Notes: generated by a model from the letters alone, not told the origin. Positions 8,452 through 17,700 are shown, counted from the first letter of the stretch. The stretch: 24,268 nucleotides of DNA from Kiritimatiellia bacterium (GCA_007128275.1 SKXR01000107.1:1-24268), one strand, 5' to 3'. A program made the numbers and translations.

Positions 8452-8691
8452 TCACACAGACGCATTATCCGTCGCGCTCTGCTTCACCGGCGCCTTCGTT
8501 CCGCACGAGCTGGACGCGCAACAGCATTGATTCGCCAACCCGCGCAGGATCAGAAGGATCCCGATAACGGTGAGGATCATGGCGCCCCAGCGGACGGTCC
8601 ACCACGCAAAGACGATGACCAGGGCGCCGAGAATCGTGGTACACATGCAGGGGGCATACTTCGAGACAGCCGATGGATTCTGCTCATTCAT
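8452..8691 (-). CDS. Small two-helix inner-membrane protein with cysteine-rich tail
   Basis: A 79-residue protein starting MNEQNPSAVSKYAPCMC. It has two hydrophobic segments at about residues 19-35 and 36-53 (TTILGALVIVFAWWTV, GAMILTVIGILLILRGL). A tail follows with CCC and a further Cys, then polar residues. The start is fixed by AAGGAG 6 nt upstream of the ATG; the frame stays open further upstream but lacks a ribosome site. Its role is unknown. The cysteine clusters could bind metal or form disulfides, which is speculation. It lies directly upstream of the AlkD gene and may be co-transcribed with it. Confidence 0.72.
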   Translation of the reverse strand: MNEQNPSAVSKYAPCMCTTILGALVIVFAWWTVRWGAMILTVIGILLILRGLANQCCCASSSCGTKAPVKQSATDNASV

Positions 8692-8803
8692 GGCAAACTC
8701 CTTCAGGAGATTACACCGGGCACACACGCGCGCCGAACATATCCCCATTTAGTCGAAGGTGTACGACGCCGAATGCCCGAAGGTCAATCTTGTATTCCTC
8801 GAT

Positions 8804-9058
8804 TCAATACATCCCGGCACTCATCCGCTCATCTTCCGCGCTGCCGAGCACCGCGCCGCCGGCTGCTCCAATGGCGCCGCCAATCGCGGCTCCTTCGAGG
8901 CCCCGTCCCTTCTGATGGCCGATTACCGCACCCGTCGCCGCGCCCAAAGCCGCACCAGCCACCGCGCCTTGTTTCGTGCGAACCGTGGACTGCTGATTCG
9001 CGCAGGCCGCCAGACTCAAGACCATGGCCAATACCGCCAACATCGTTATCGCCTTCAT
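8804..9058 (-). CDS. Glycine-zipper lipoprotein
   Basis: An 84-residue envelope protein. Residues 1-18 are a lipoprotein signal ending in the lipobox LAAC, with Cys19 as the lipidated residue. The mature part holds two glycine-zipper helices (GAVAGAALGAATGAVIG and GAAIGGAIGAAGGAVLG) separated by a charged HQKGRGLE loop, as in YMGG/OmpA-like glycine-zipper lipoproteins found in the outer membrane or periplasm. The ATG has AGGAG 8 nt upstream. It is probably a single transcription unit; 112 bp separate it from the downstream membrane protein. Confidence 0.88.
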   Translation of the reverse strand: MKAITMLAVLAMVLSLAACANQQSTVRTKQGAVAGAALGAATGAVIGHQKGRGLEGAAIGGAIGAAGGAVLGSAEDERMSAGMY

Positions 9059-9167
9059 ATCATCGTCTCCTTTCGGTTATAGGGTATGAGACGACGCCGA
9101 AAGGAAAATATTCAGCCGGGGATAGCGTGTCGCGTGAATGGGCGGGTATACGTCCGTATGCCTTCCG

Positions 9168-9199
9168 CCCGACACCCGACACCCGACACTCGACACCCC
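9168..9199. repeat. Heptamer tandem repeat (CCCGACA)n
   Basis: Three copies of CCCGACA, followed by a degenerate CTCGACA copy, lie immediately after the stop codon of the kinase gene. The same unit occurs as three copies inside the AddB-like coding region at 12641-12664. Confidence 0.75.
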
Positions 9200-10195
9200 T
9201 TACCCTAACGCGTCGAGAATCTCTTGCCGCTGGGTTTCGAGGTCGGCAATTTCTTGGCGCCAGAATTGGGGGGTTCCCCAGTCGGCGGCAAGTCGGGAAA
9301 AACCGCCATCGGCTTTCTGGCGCGCACACCACGCGGTGTAGTGAATGTAGCGCATGGCGCGCAAGGGCTCGATCAGACGCAGCGTCTCATACGGAAATTC
9401 GTAAAAAGTTTCGTATCCGTCCAGCAACCGATCCACTTCCTGGCGAGAGCGCGCCAATCGATCCGGCAACATCAACCATAAATCCTGCACGGCCGGCCCC
9501 ACGGACAAATCGTCGAAATCAAGGAGATGATATCCCTCTCCGGGACGATGCAGAATGTTCCCGGAATGACAATCCGCATGAATGCGCAGGGTGTTCACAT
9601 CCTCAAACAGGGGCTCGACCAAGTCGATGATCTCCGAACAAATAGCATCATAGCCCTTTGCAAACTCGGAGGCGACATGACCGGAATCGAGAATGTACTC
9701 CAGATGTTCCGTGGTTGAATAATCCGGATGCAGTCGGATGCGGTCGCGCGGCACGCGAGTCGCACCGACCTGGTGCATCCGCCCGATGAGGCGGCCGAGC
9801 TGCGGCCAATCGTCACGCGACGGGTCTTCCAACGGCCGCCCGCCCTTCTTCGGAAACACGGCAAACCACATGCCGTGCAATTCGTGCAACAACTCGCCGT
9901 CCGGACCGGGAATCGGCGGCACGACCGGCACCTCCGCCTCGTGCAGTTCGTGCAGGAAATCCAGTTCATCCTGCAGCGCGTCCCGGCTCCAGCGACCCGG
10001 CCGATAAAACTTGGCGATGACAAACGTGCCGTCCGCGCGGCCCACTTCGTATACGCGATTGATGTAGCTGTTCAGGGGCCGACAAAGATTGGTGCAGCGC
10101 CCTTCGACAACGTTCTCCACGACATTGATGACCGTATCAGGCGTCAACGCACTGAAATCGGCGGCGGGCTCAGGGGTCGTGTGTGGACTATTCAT
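9200..10195 (-). CDS. srkA: Stress response kinase A (SrkA/YihE family)
   Basis: A Ser/Thr protein kinase of the aminoglycoside-phosphotransferase-like fold. In E. coli SrkA counters stress-induced cell death linked to the MazEF and Cpx responses. Its 331 residues compare with 328 in E. coli. Blocks match along the whole length: TPDTVINVVENVVEGRC, LNSYINRVYEV, VIAKFYRPGRWS (Lys62 as ATP-binding lysine), FAVFPKKGGR, IGRMHQVG, catalytic loop RIHADCHSGNILH (residues 204-216) and LLDFDDLSVGPAVQDLW (Asp226, Asp228), then EPLRAMRYIHYTAW. The loop has Ala207 where E. coli has Gly. The ATG at 10195 was chosen over an upstream extension because it matches the E. coli N-terminus. It is divergent from the transglutaminase-like gene. 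Confidence 0.94.
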   Translation of the reverse strand: MNSPHTTPEPAADFSALTPDTVINVVENVVEGRCTNLCRPLNSYINRVYEVGRADGTFVIAKFYRPGRWSRDALQDELDFLHELHEAEVPVVPPIPGPDGELLHELHGMWFAVFPKKGGRPLEDPSRDDWPQLGRLIGRMHQVGATRVPRDRIRLHPDYSTTEHLEYILDSGHVASEFAKGYDAICSEIIDLVEPLFEDVNTLRIHADCHSGNILHRPGEGYHLLDFDDLSVGPAVQDLWLMLPDRLARSRQEVDRLLDGYETFYEFPYETLRLIEPLRAMRYIHYTAWCARQKADGGFSRLAADWGTPQFWRQEIADLETQRQEILDALG

Positions 10196-10326
10196 GACTT
10201 TCGCAGGGTTCAGGAGGCAGGAGCATGCGACAAACGGCGATGAATTGCATGCATAAAGTGCGGGGGCCACTGTGCTTCACACATAATCGCTTGCCGCTCA
10301 CGGAATCAAAGGGATAGACTCTGCTC

Positions 10327-11175
10327 ATGATTATTCGAATCGATTATCATGCCGCGTATGCATATGACGACAAGGTGTCGTTGTCCCCCCACGTCATCCG
10401 GGTCTTTCCGCGCCGCGATATGTTCGTGCGGGAGATCGAGCTGTCGTTCCAATGCGGGGGCGGGGCCGATATCCAGTTCCGTCGCGACCTGTTTGATAAC
10501 GAAACCGCCTACTGCTTCTTCCCCGCGGCCACACACGCATTCGACGTAACGCTCCAGGCCACGCTTGAACTGAAGCCGCGCAATGCCTTGCATTTCCTGC
10601 TCGACACGCACGGCATGGATATTCCACCGAACTATTCGGACGAGGAACTGGTCCAGTTGCAGACGTATCTTGCCGGCACGAGCGCCATCGCTCTTCCCTC
10701 GCCCCTGGCCGCGGAAGGCAAAAGGCCCACCGTGGACACGTTGATGGCCATGGTCCGATGGATGAATGAACAGATTGAGTACGAACGCCGCGACGAAGGC
10801 CCGCCCATGCCGCCCGAACAACTTTTGGCTCAGCGAAAGGGTACCTGCCGCGATTACACGGCGCTGATGCTCGAAGCCCTGCGCCGAAACAGCGTCGCCG
10901 CGCGTCTGGTGAGCGGCTTTCTCTGGAAGGGGCAAGCGGAAAACGAACGCGTCGCCGACGACGACCTCCATGCGTGGGTGGAGGCGTATCTGCCCGGCGC
11001 AGGCTGGATCGGGCTGGACCCGACCAACGGCACATTCTGCGATCATCACGCCATCGCCACCGCCGCCGGTCTAACGCCCGACGACATCGCGCCGGTCAGC
11101 GGAACGTACTACGGCCGGCAACACATCCCCAGCCGCCTCTCCACCCGCCTTTCGATCACGGAAATACCCGCGTAG
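10327..11175 (+). CDS. Transglutaminase-like cysteine protease family protein
   Basis: A 282-residue protein with an N-terminal beta-sandwich region (about 1-85) of the bacterial transglutaminase type and a transglutaminase-like core (about 135-235). The catalytic triad is visible: Cys174 in RKGTCRDYTALM, His215 in DLHAWVEAYLPGAGW and Asp231 in GLDPTNG. Members act as proteases or amide-bond-modifying enzymes; the target is unknown. No signal peptide is present, so a cytoplasmic site is likely. A GGGA lies 12-15 nt before the ATG, a weak ribosome site. It is divergent from srkA with 131 bp between the two starts. Confidence 0.9.
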   Translation: MIIRIDYHAAYAYDDKVSLSPHVIRVFPRRDMFVREIELSFQCGGGADIQFRRDLFDNETAYCFFPAATHAFDVTLQATLELKPRNALHFLLDTHGMDIPPNYSDEELVQLQTYLAGTSAIALPSPLAAEGKRPTVDTLMAMVRWMNEQIEYERRDEGPPMPPEQLLAQRKGTCRDYTALMLEALRRNSVAARLVSGFLWKGQAENERVADDDLHAWVEAYLPGAGWIGLDPTNGTFCDHHAIATAAGLTPDDIAPVSGTYYGRQHIPSRLSTRLSITEIPA

Positions 11176-11192
11176 CGAAGTAGCACATACCG

Positions 11193-11299
11193 CCACTTCC
11201 AACGTTGGACATTCCTCGTCACACCTTTGTCATATAATCTGACGATCGTCAGATTATATGACAAATGGCGTTGGAAGGGGATGCGCGGGTTGGAAGTGG
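11193..11299. repeat. Nested inverted repeat with a perfect 40-bp palindrome
   Basis: The centre, 11226-11265, is a perfect 40-bp palindrome (20-nt arms, no loop, axis between 11245 and 11246) that is AT-rich and contains TATAAT-like stretches. An outer 11-nt pair, CCACTTCCAAC (11193-11203) and GTTGGAAGTGG (11289-11299), encloses it. A separate 12-bp palindrome, TCCAACGTTGGA, lies at 11198-11209. It sits between the transglutaminase-like and AddB-like genes. It could be a bidirectional terminator, an operator or a mobile repeat; no T tract is present. Confidence 0.85.
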
Positions 11300-11390
11300 G
11301 CTGCTGGAACCGTGTGAAATGAATCAGCCGGATTTTCCCGGCAGCGGGGACGATATACTGGCGGAGTGCCTGTCGGCCGACGCGCCTTCA

Positions 11391-11430
11391 CTTTGCGCCT
11401 TTTCTTCCTGTGCGCCTTTGCGTTACCTTC
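11391..11430 (+). repeat. CTTTGCG-type dispersed repeat remnant upstream of addB
   Basis: CTTTGCGCCT and CCTTTGCGTT occur within 35 bp, ending 8 bp before the AddB-like ATG. The units match the boundary repeats of the GxxExxY cassette and remnants at 20728 and 21572. No ribosome binding site is visible between it and the ATG. Confidence 0.5.
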
Positions 11431-11437
11431 TTGAGCC

Positions 11438-14287
11438 ATGGCCCCCATTCGATGTTTCCTGGATTGGTCCGCGCCCGTCACGGAACGGGTCTGCAAATGG
11501 TTGTTACCGGACAAGACGCCTCACGCGGTGGACCTGTCCAACACGCTCGTCATCGTACCCACGCGTCAGGCGGGTCGCCGCTTGCGCGAAGCGCTGGCCT
11601 TGCAGTGCGCGGAACACGGTTCGGCGTTGATCCCGCCCGCCGTCAAAGAGCCGCTCTTTTTCACGCATGCCGACCCTCGCGCGCGCATCGCGGGCCCGCT
11701 CCTGTCGAACGCGCTGTGGACCCGCCTGTTAAGCGACATCGACCCGGCCGATTACGCCGGCCTCTTTCCCGCGCCGCCGCCGCGGCGCGACCTCGTCTGG
11801 GCCTCGCGCACGGCGGAACACGTTCAACGTGTGCGCAACACCCTGGTGGAGGGCGGCTACCTGATCCGCGACGTGGTCACACAACACGGGGACACGCTGG
11901 ACGAACCCGAACGATGGGCCGATCTCGCCCGCCTGGAAGCCGATTACCTCGGGCGACTCGATAAAGCCAACTTGGCTGACCGCTCCGCCCACCTTATCCG
12001 ACAGGCGGAATCGCCGCGCCTACCGCCCGGCATCCGCCGCGTCGTCGTCGCGTCCGTGCCCGACCCGAGCCTGTTGATGATCCGCGCGCTGTCCCGATTG
12101 CCCGGCGGTCTTCCCGTGTCCGTGCTGGTCCATGCGCCGGACGGTGAAGCGAATGCCTTTGACGAGTGGGGACGACCGCTGCGCGAGGCGTGGCGCGAAC
12201 GCCTGATTGATATCCCCGACGCGGCGCGCAACATCCATCTCGGCTCGACGCCGATGGATCAGTCGCGCATCACGTTACAGGCCATCGCCGAAGAAGCCGC
12301 GCGTATCGGCCCGTCCGATCTGGCCATCGGCGTGCCCGACCCGGACGTCGCGCCGTACGTGGACACGCAACTGGCCGAACACGGCCTGATCGCGTTCAAC
12401 CCGGCGGGCGTGCCCGTTAAACAACATAGACTGTACCACGCGCTCGACGCGTGTCGGGCCTTGTTCGCCGATCCGACGTACCGCACGACCGCCAATCTGT
12501 TACGTCATCCGGACGTCCTGCTCGCCTTGCAGGCCGGGCACGACGTCGATCCAGCCCAACTGCTGACGAAGCTGGACGAAATCCAAAACCGGCATCTGCC
12601 CCAAACACTGGACGATCTGAAGCGCGTGAGCGACACGCAACACCCGACACCCGACACCCGACACGCTCTCGCCTTCATCGACAACCTCCTTGCATGCGGG
12701 AAGCAAGATTCACTCGCCACCGTCATCACATCCGTCATGGAACGGATCTACTCCAACCAGACGATCAACCCGCAGATCCCCGAGGACGACGCATTTCGCA
12801 ATGTAGCTTCCCGCATCAATCTCTTGGTCGAAGAAACGCGCGACCCGCTGTTCGCGTCATTGAACCTGACGGCGCCAGACGCGTTGGAACTCGTGTTGCG
12901 CGCCCTCGCCGTAGAGTCGTGGTACGAGGAACGCAAAGACGCGCAGATCGACCTGGAAGGCTGGCTGGAATTGCCGTGGAACAACGCGCGCCTGTTAATC
13001 GTCACGGGCATGAACGACGGCATGGTTCCGGACAGCCGTATCAGCGATGTCTTTCTGCCCGACGCGCTCCTCGACACGTTGGGCTTGCGCAGCGACGCGG
13101 ACCGCCTCGCGCGCGACGCCTATTTAATGAGCGCCCTGATCGAGTCGCGCCGCCGGGAGGGCCGCGTCTGTTTCATCGCGGGAGCGTGCGGTCGGGGCGG
13201 CGACCCGCTTCGCCCTTCGCGCCTGTTGTTCCGCTGCGAGGACGCCGATCTGCCGGACCGAGCCGCCCTGCTATTCCGCGATCCGGAACCGAATGTGCTG
13301 GTGCACCCCGCGTCCGTCAGTTTCAAGCTGGACCCGTTGCGCGAGCGGGAGCTTGTCATTCCCGAGTCACTGGGCGTGACTTCGTTCAGCGCCTATCTGA
13401 AATGTCCGTTCCGCTTCTACTTGCGTCATGTGCTGCGCATGGAGGAATTGCGCGACGACAAGGCGGAACTCGACGCGCTCGATTTCGGATCGCTTGTGCA
13501 TTACGCGTTGCAGGGGCTGCGTGACGATCCCGCGTGCGACGACGAATCGGCGTTGATCGCGCTGTTTGTCGGGCGGGCCGAAACCCGATTGCGCGAGCGG
13601 TTCGGCGCGCGCCCCCCCCTGCCGGTGCAGATACAATTCGAGTCGGTCAAACAACGCCTCATCGCCGTCGCCGCGGAACAAATCAAGGTGGTACAAGCGG
13701 GGTGGATCCCGAAATACTTTGAGCAGGGCGTCGAGACCACCGTCGGCGGCATCCGGATCAAGGGCAAGATTGATCGCGCGGATTTTCATCCCGACCGGAA
13801 GACCTGGCGCATCATTGACTACAAGACGAAGGATCAACGCGAACCGCCGGACAAGTCGCATATCGGTACCGCGCGCGAAACGACGCCGGACTATGCGCTG
13901 GTCCCCATCGAAAAAGGAAAACCCAAACAATGGCATGATCTCCAACTTCCGCTCTACGCCGTTCTGTTCCGCACGCTGGAACCCAACGGCCCCGTTTCCG
14001 TGGCTCATTTCCAACTGCCGCGCGCCGTGACCGACACGGGGCTCGACGTGTGGGACACGCTTTCGGACGATCTTCTCCAATCCGCGTGGGACTGCGCCAA
14101 GGGCGTCGTGGCCGACATCGAAGCGGGCGTCTTCTGGCCGCCCGCCGACAAAGTCGACTACGACCACTTCGAAACCCTCTTCCCTTTCCCGGCCACCCAG
14201 TCCGTGGCATGGTCGCAAAAAGTTTTACACAAAGATCGCAGAGGACGCGAAGTTCAGAAAGGACATGAAAATGCATCCGGATTATGA
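11438..14287 (+). CDS. addB: AddB-like PD-(D/E)XK nuclease subunit
   Basis: A 949-residue protein resembling AddB, the partner of the AddA helicase-nuclease in double-strand-break end processing. The N-terminal region has LVIVPTRQAGRRLREAL, where active helicases carry a Walker A motif, so it is probably a helicase-fold scaffold. The C-terminal part has FSAYLKCPFRFYLRHVLRM and DFGSLVHYALQ, then the RecB-type nuclease motif: Asp779 in KGKIDRADF, Asp794 and Lys796 in IIDYKT. Only one Cys (656) of the four-Cys AddB iron-sulfur site is seen. Residues 402-409 derive from a heptamer repeat. About the last 23 residues are encoded by the left repeat and first codons of the GxxExxY cassette. The addA-type gene follows after the cassette, supporting the AddAB assignment. 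No clear ribosome site precedes the ATG. Confidence 0.85.
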   Translation: MAPIRCFLDWSAPVTERVCKWLLPDKTPHAVDLSNTLVIVPTRQAGRRLREALALQCAEHGSALIPPAVKEPLFFTHADPRARIAGPLLSNALWTRLLSDIDPADYAGLFPAPPPRRDLVWASRTAEHVQRVRNTLVEGGYLIRDVVTQHGDTLDEPERWADLARLEADYLGRLDKANLADRSAHLIRQAESPRLPPGIRRVVVASVPDPSLLMIRALSRLPGGLPVSVLVHAPDGEANAFDEWGRPLREAWRERLIDIPDAARNIHLGSTPMDQSRITLQAIAEEAARIGPSDLAIGVPDPDVAPYVDTQLAEHGLIAFNPAGVPVKQHRLYHALDACRALFADPTYRTTANLLRHPDVLLALQAGHDVDPAQLLTKLDEIQNRHLPQTLDDLKRVSDTQHPTPDTRHALAFIDNLLACGKQDSLATVITSVMERIYSNQTINPQIPEDDAFRNVASRINLLVEETRDPLFASLNLTAPDALELVLRALAVESWYEERKDAQIDLEGWLELPWNNARLLIVTGMNDGMVPDSRISDVFLPDALLDTLGLRSDADRLARDAYLMSALIESRRREGRVCFIAGACGRGGDPLRPSRLLFRCEDADLPDRAALLFRDPEPNVLVHPASVSFKLDPLRERELVIPESLGVTSFSAYLKCPFRFYLRHVLRMEELRDDKAELDALDFGSLVHYALQGLRDDPACDDESALIALFVGRAETRLRERFGARPPLPVQIQFESVKQRLIAVAAEQIKVVQAGWIPKYFEQGVETTVGGIRIKGKIDRADFHPDRKTWRIIDYKTKDQREPPDKSHIGTARETTPDYALVPIEKGKPKQWHDLQLPLYAVLFRTLEPNGPVSVAHFQLPRAVTDTGLDVWDTLSDDLLQSAWDCAKGVVADIEAGVFWPPADKVDYDHFETLFPFPATQSVAWSQKVLHKDRRGREVQKGHENASGL
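12641..12664 (+). repeat. In-frame heptamer tandem repeat inside addB
   Basis: Three copies of CACCCGA plus CAC, encoding HPTPDTRH in the AddB-like protein. Because 7 is not a multiple of 3, loss or gain of one unit would shift the frame. The same heptamer array lies downstream of srkA. Confidence 0.8.
14227..14252 (+). repeat. Left terminal inverted repeat of the GxxExxY cassette
   Basis: Inverted partner of 14683-14708, with three mismatches in 26. It is translated as part of the altered AddB C-terminus (HKDRRGREV). Confidence 0.8.
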
Positions 14288-14675
14288 ACGGGCGAATCGT
14301 TGGAGCAAAGTGGCGATCGGCGCGGCCATCGAGGTCCACCGCCACAAAGGTCCGGGCTTGATTGAATCCATTTACGAAAAATGTTTGATGCGCGAACTTG
14401 AACTACAAAACGTCCCTTCCGAAAACCAAGTCACCGTGCCCATCGAATACAAGGGCTACACCTTTGAAGAGCCGCTTCGCCTTGACGTCTACATTGACCG
14501 ATGCCTCATCATCGAAAACAAAGTCGTCTCCCACATTCTCCCGATTCACAAGGCACAACTCTTGAGCTACATGCGACTCCTGAACGCACCGATCGGCCTC
14601 ATCATAAATTACAATGAACTCATCCTGAAGAATGGAATTTCCCGATTGATACTGAAAGGCGCCGACAAACCCTGA
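14271..14675 (+). CDS. GxxExxY family protein (PD-(D/E)XK-like)
   Basis: A 134-residue protein of the GxxExxY family. The name-giving motif is G29-L-I-E32-S-I-Y35 in HKGPGLIESIYEKCL. A PD-(D/E)XK-type core follows: Asp72 in RLDVYID, then Glu82 and Lys84 in IIENKVV, and the conserved tail KAQLLSYMRLLNAPIGLIINYN. The family is predicted to have a nuclease fold; its biological role is not established to my knowledge. The ATG at 14271 has AAAGGA 7 nt upstream and is preferred to the ATG at 14265, which would sit 1 nt from it. The gene overlaps the altered end of addB by 17 bp in another frame. Confidence 0.9.
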   Translation: MHPDYERANRWSKVAIGAAIEVHRHKGPGLIESIYEKCLMRELELQNVPSENQVTVPIEYKGYTFEEPLRLDVYIDRCLIIENKVVSHILPIHKAQLLSYMRLLNAPIGLIINYNELILKNGISRLILKGADKP

Positions 14676-14682
14676 ACCATAC

Positions 14683-14708
14683 CTTTGCGTCCTCCGCGAT
14701 CTTCGTGT
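14683..14708 (-). repeat. Right terminal inverted repeat of the GxxExxY cassette
   Basis: Reads CTTTGCGTCCTCCGCGATCT... on the plus strand. It lies just after the GxxExxY stop, and its last two bases overlap the first possible GTG start of the addA-type gene. Confidence 0.8.
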
Positions 14709-14718
14709 GAAAAAGAAA

Positions 14719-17700
14719 ATGAAGCCTCTCATCCAGCATGAAGCGATTTTGGCGTCCGCCGGTTCCGGCAAGACGTTCCAGCTTGCCCACCGCTATATCC
14801 GCCTGCTCGCCAACGGCGTCGAGCCCAACCGCATCATCGCCATCACGTTCTCCCGCAAGGCCGCCGGCGAAATCTTCACCGCCATCGTCACCCATCTCCG
14901 CACCGCCGCCGCGTCCGACACCGAAGCGCACAACATGGCGGAACGGATCCAACGACCTGAACTCGGTTCCGCCGATTTTCTTCACATCCTTCGCCGTTTT
15001 CTCAACGATCTGCAACGGCTGCACATCTCGACCATCGACAGTTTTACCATCGGTATCCTGCGCGCGTTCCCGATGGAACTCGGCATCGCGCCCGCCTTCG
15101 ACGTGACGAACAACCAAAGCATCGACGCCGAACACGCGCGTACGGACGCGTTGACCCGCCTTTTCCGTGAACCCGACCAGGATACCGAAGCGAAACAGGA
15201 ACTGCTCGAAGCGTTCAAACAGGCCACGCACGGCCGCGAAACGAAGACGTTCGCCCGCGAATTCGACCAATTCATCGCCGATTACCAGGAATTCTACAAA
15301 CTACTGCCCGACCAGACGGCGTGGGGTCAACCCCGACGTATCTGGCCGGACGGATGTGTCTGGCTCAGTCCCGCCTCGAATCTGCGGACCACGCTTGAGT
15401 CGCTACGCGCACACGCGGAAACGGGTGAATGGAAAACGTTCGCACGGGATAAGTGGTACGAATTTCTTACCGAACTGGAAGCGTGGCACCCCGGCTTGCC
15501 GTGGAACCGAATCGCGTATCTGGCGGATCGGCTCCTGGCCGCCGCGCACCAACTGCGCAACGGAACGATTGATCTCAAGATCTATCGCGACACCTACACG
15601 CGCTCCGGCCCGCCCGCGGAATGGATGCGTACCATCGTGCATCATCTCATGCACCTCACGATCAAGGCATCGCTGGAATCCACGCAGGGCATCTATCGAC
15701 TGCTTAACCGCTTTGAACGTTTGTACGACGCACAGATCAGGCGGCCCGGCCTGATCACGTTCGACGACGCCCAGTTCCTGATCATCCAGGGCGGTCGCGT
15801 GCTGTCCCGCGCGGCCGACGACCCGACACGCCTCCACATCGACTTCCGACTCGACAGCCGGCTCGATCACTGGCTGATCGACGAGTTTCAGGACACGAGC
15901 GACCTGCAATGGGACGTGCTCCGCAATCTAGCCGACGAGGTGTTGCAGGACACGCAGGGCACCCGCAGTTTCTTCTTTGTCGGCGACGTCAAACAAGCCA
16001 TCTACGGCTGGCGCGGCGGCAACTACAAGTTGTTCGGCCAGATTCTCGAACAATATGGCGCGCGCATCGAACAACGCCCGCTCAACACCTCGTTCCGCTC
16101 GTCACAAGCCGTGCTCGACGCGGTCAACCAGGTCTTCGACACGCTGCCCGACGATATTCCCGAAGCGGTGCGGGAGCAGTGGACCGCCTATTGGGGCGTG
16201 CATACGTGCCGGGACGACAAACCCCCGCCGCCCGGCCATATGGCGTTCATCGAGGCGGGCGAAGATCGGCTCGACCAGGAAGCGTGCTATCGCGCGTGCG
16301 CCGATCTCCTGCGCGAAATCGATCCGTTACGGCGCGGACTGACCGTGGCCATCCTCGTGCGCCAGGGCAAGACCGCCAAGGCCGTCGCCAACGTCATTCG
16401 CGCGGTCTGCCCGGACATCCCGGTCGCTATCGAAGGCGAATCGGAAGTGGCCGACAATCCCGTCGTGCTCCTGCTCCTGGCACTCGTTCATTATGCCGCG
16501 CATCCGGGCGACACACTCGCGCGCGAACACATTCGCATGAGCGGAATCACGGCTTCGCCGCCGGATCCCGCCTCGTTGCTCATGGAAATTCACAGGCGGG
16601 GGTATCAGGCGTTCTTGCGACGTTGGAGCGACGTGTTGAATGAAACCCATCCGCTCGACGATTTCGGTCTGTACCGGCTACACGCGTTGATTGACGCTGC
16701 GGGCGAATTCGACGCCACGGGCAAACGTCATCCCGACGACTTTACGGCTTTCATTCGCGCCTATACTTTCCCGGAACAAGCCGCCGATTCCACCGTGCGC
16801 ATCATGACCATTCATAAATCCAAAGGGCTCGGCTTCGACCTGGTCCTTCTGCCCGAACTCACCGGCGGCATCGTCGCCGGACTCGATCGCGGCATTCATG
16901 TTGCGCGCGACGCCGCAGGCCATCCCGACTGGGCGCTGCTCATGCCGAACAAGTCTGTCCGCGCACAGGACCCCGTCCTGCACCGCGAATCAGTCCAAGC
17001 GGAATACGACGGCACTTTCGAGAGCCTGTGCGTACTGTATGTGGCCCTCACCCGCGCCAAGCGCGGGCTATATTGCATCGCAGCACCGCCGCCGAAGACG
17101 ACCTCCTCCCTCAACTTCGCTTCCTACCTGCGCCTGCAGCTCGGCGGCGACATGGGCGCGAACCCGACAGACGCCCTCACACTGAACAAAAAGGAATACG
17201 GCGTGATCCATCAGTGCGGCGAGCCGGACTGGTTCAAAACCTGTGCGCCTCCCAAGCAAGCGGCCGCAACCAAGGCAAAACCGCTTCCGCCCCGCTTTCC
17301 GAAAAAGAAATCCAAGCAGCGGCGGTTATTGCAGGTCAGCCCCTCCTCACGCGCCGAAGAACCTCGCGCCGCGCACATGCTCTTCGAGCCGAAGGTCACG
17401 CGCAGCCTCGATTTCGGCACGGCCGTGCACGGGTTATTCGAGCAGGTCGACTGGTCGGATACCGTGAACACGGACGAAGCAATCGCGCAATGGCGCGCCA
17501 CCGTCCCGGTTCCGGACAACGAAGCCGTCGAACATTTCAAGGTCGCGTTAAGCAAACCCGAATTCCAGGCCGCACTCGCCAAGCCGGACGGAAACGTCAC
17601 GCTCTGGCGCGAGCAAATGTTTGAAGCGGTGATCGACGACGAATGGATCACGGGCACCTTCGACCGGGTGATCATCGTCCGTGACCCGTCCGGGAGAGTG

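Larger units (their letters stand above)
14227..14708. mobile_element. GxxExxY cassette with 26-bp terminal inverted repeats
   Basis: The left end, 14227-14252 (ACACAAAGATCGC...), and the right end, 14683-14708 (...GCGATCTTCGTGT), are inverted copies matching at 23 of 26 positions. They enclose one gene, for a GxxExxY protein, and split the addB and addA genes. No transposase is inside, so it would be a non-autonomous or unusually propagated element. Single-ended relatives of the repeat occur elsewhere in the window (11391, 20728, 21572). Mobility is inferred from the repeat structure and gene interruption. Confidence 0.6.

Noticed and set aside
8365..9630. 421-codon plus-strand ORF across four minus-strand genes
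   Set aside because: It is rich in Arg, Pro and Ser, has no family features, and overlaps AlkD, the membrane protein, the lipoprotein and SrkA, all of which are well supported.
12451..13524. Alternative-frame ORF of 357 codons inside addB
   Set aside because: Arg/Pro-rich out-of-frame reading typical of GC-rich DNA; the AddB frame carries the motifs.
13367..14218. Minus-strand ORF of 283 codons opposite the addB nuclease domain
   Set aside because: No conserved motif, and it is fully contained in the supported addB frame.
14265..14270. Upstream ATG (14265) as the GxxExxY start
   Set aside because: It sits 1 nt after the AAAGGA ribosome site, whereas the ATG at 14271 has normal spacing.
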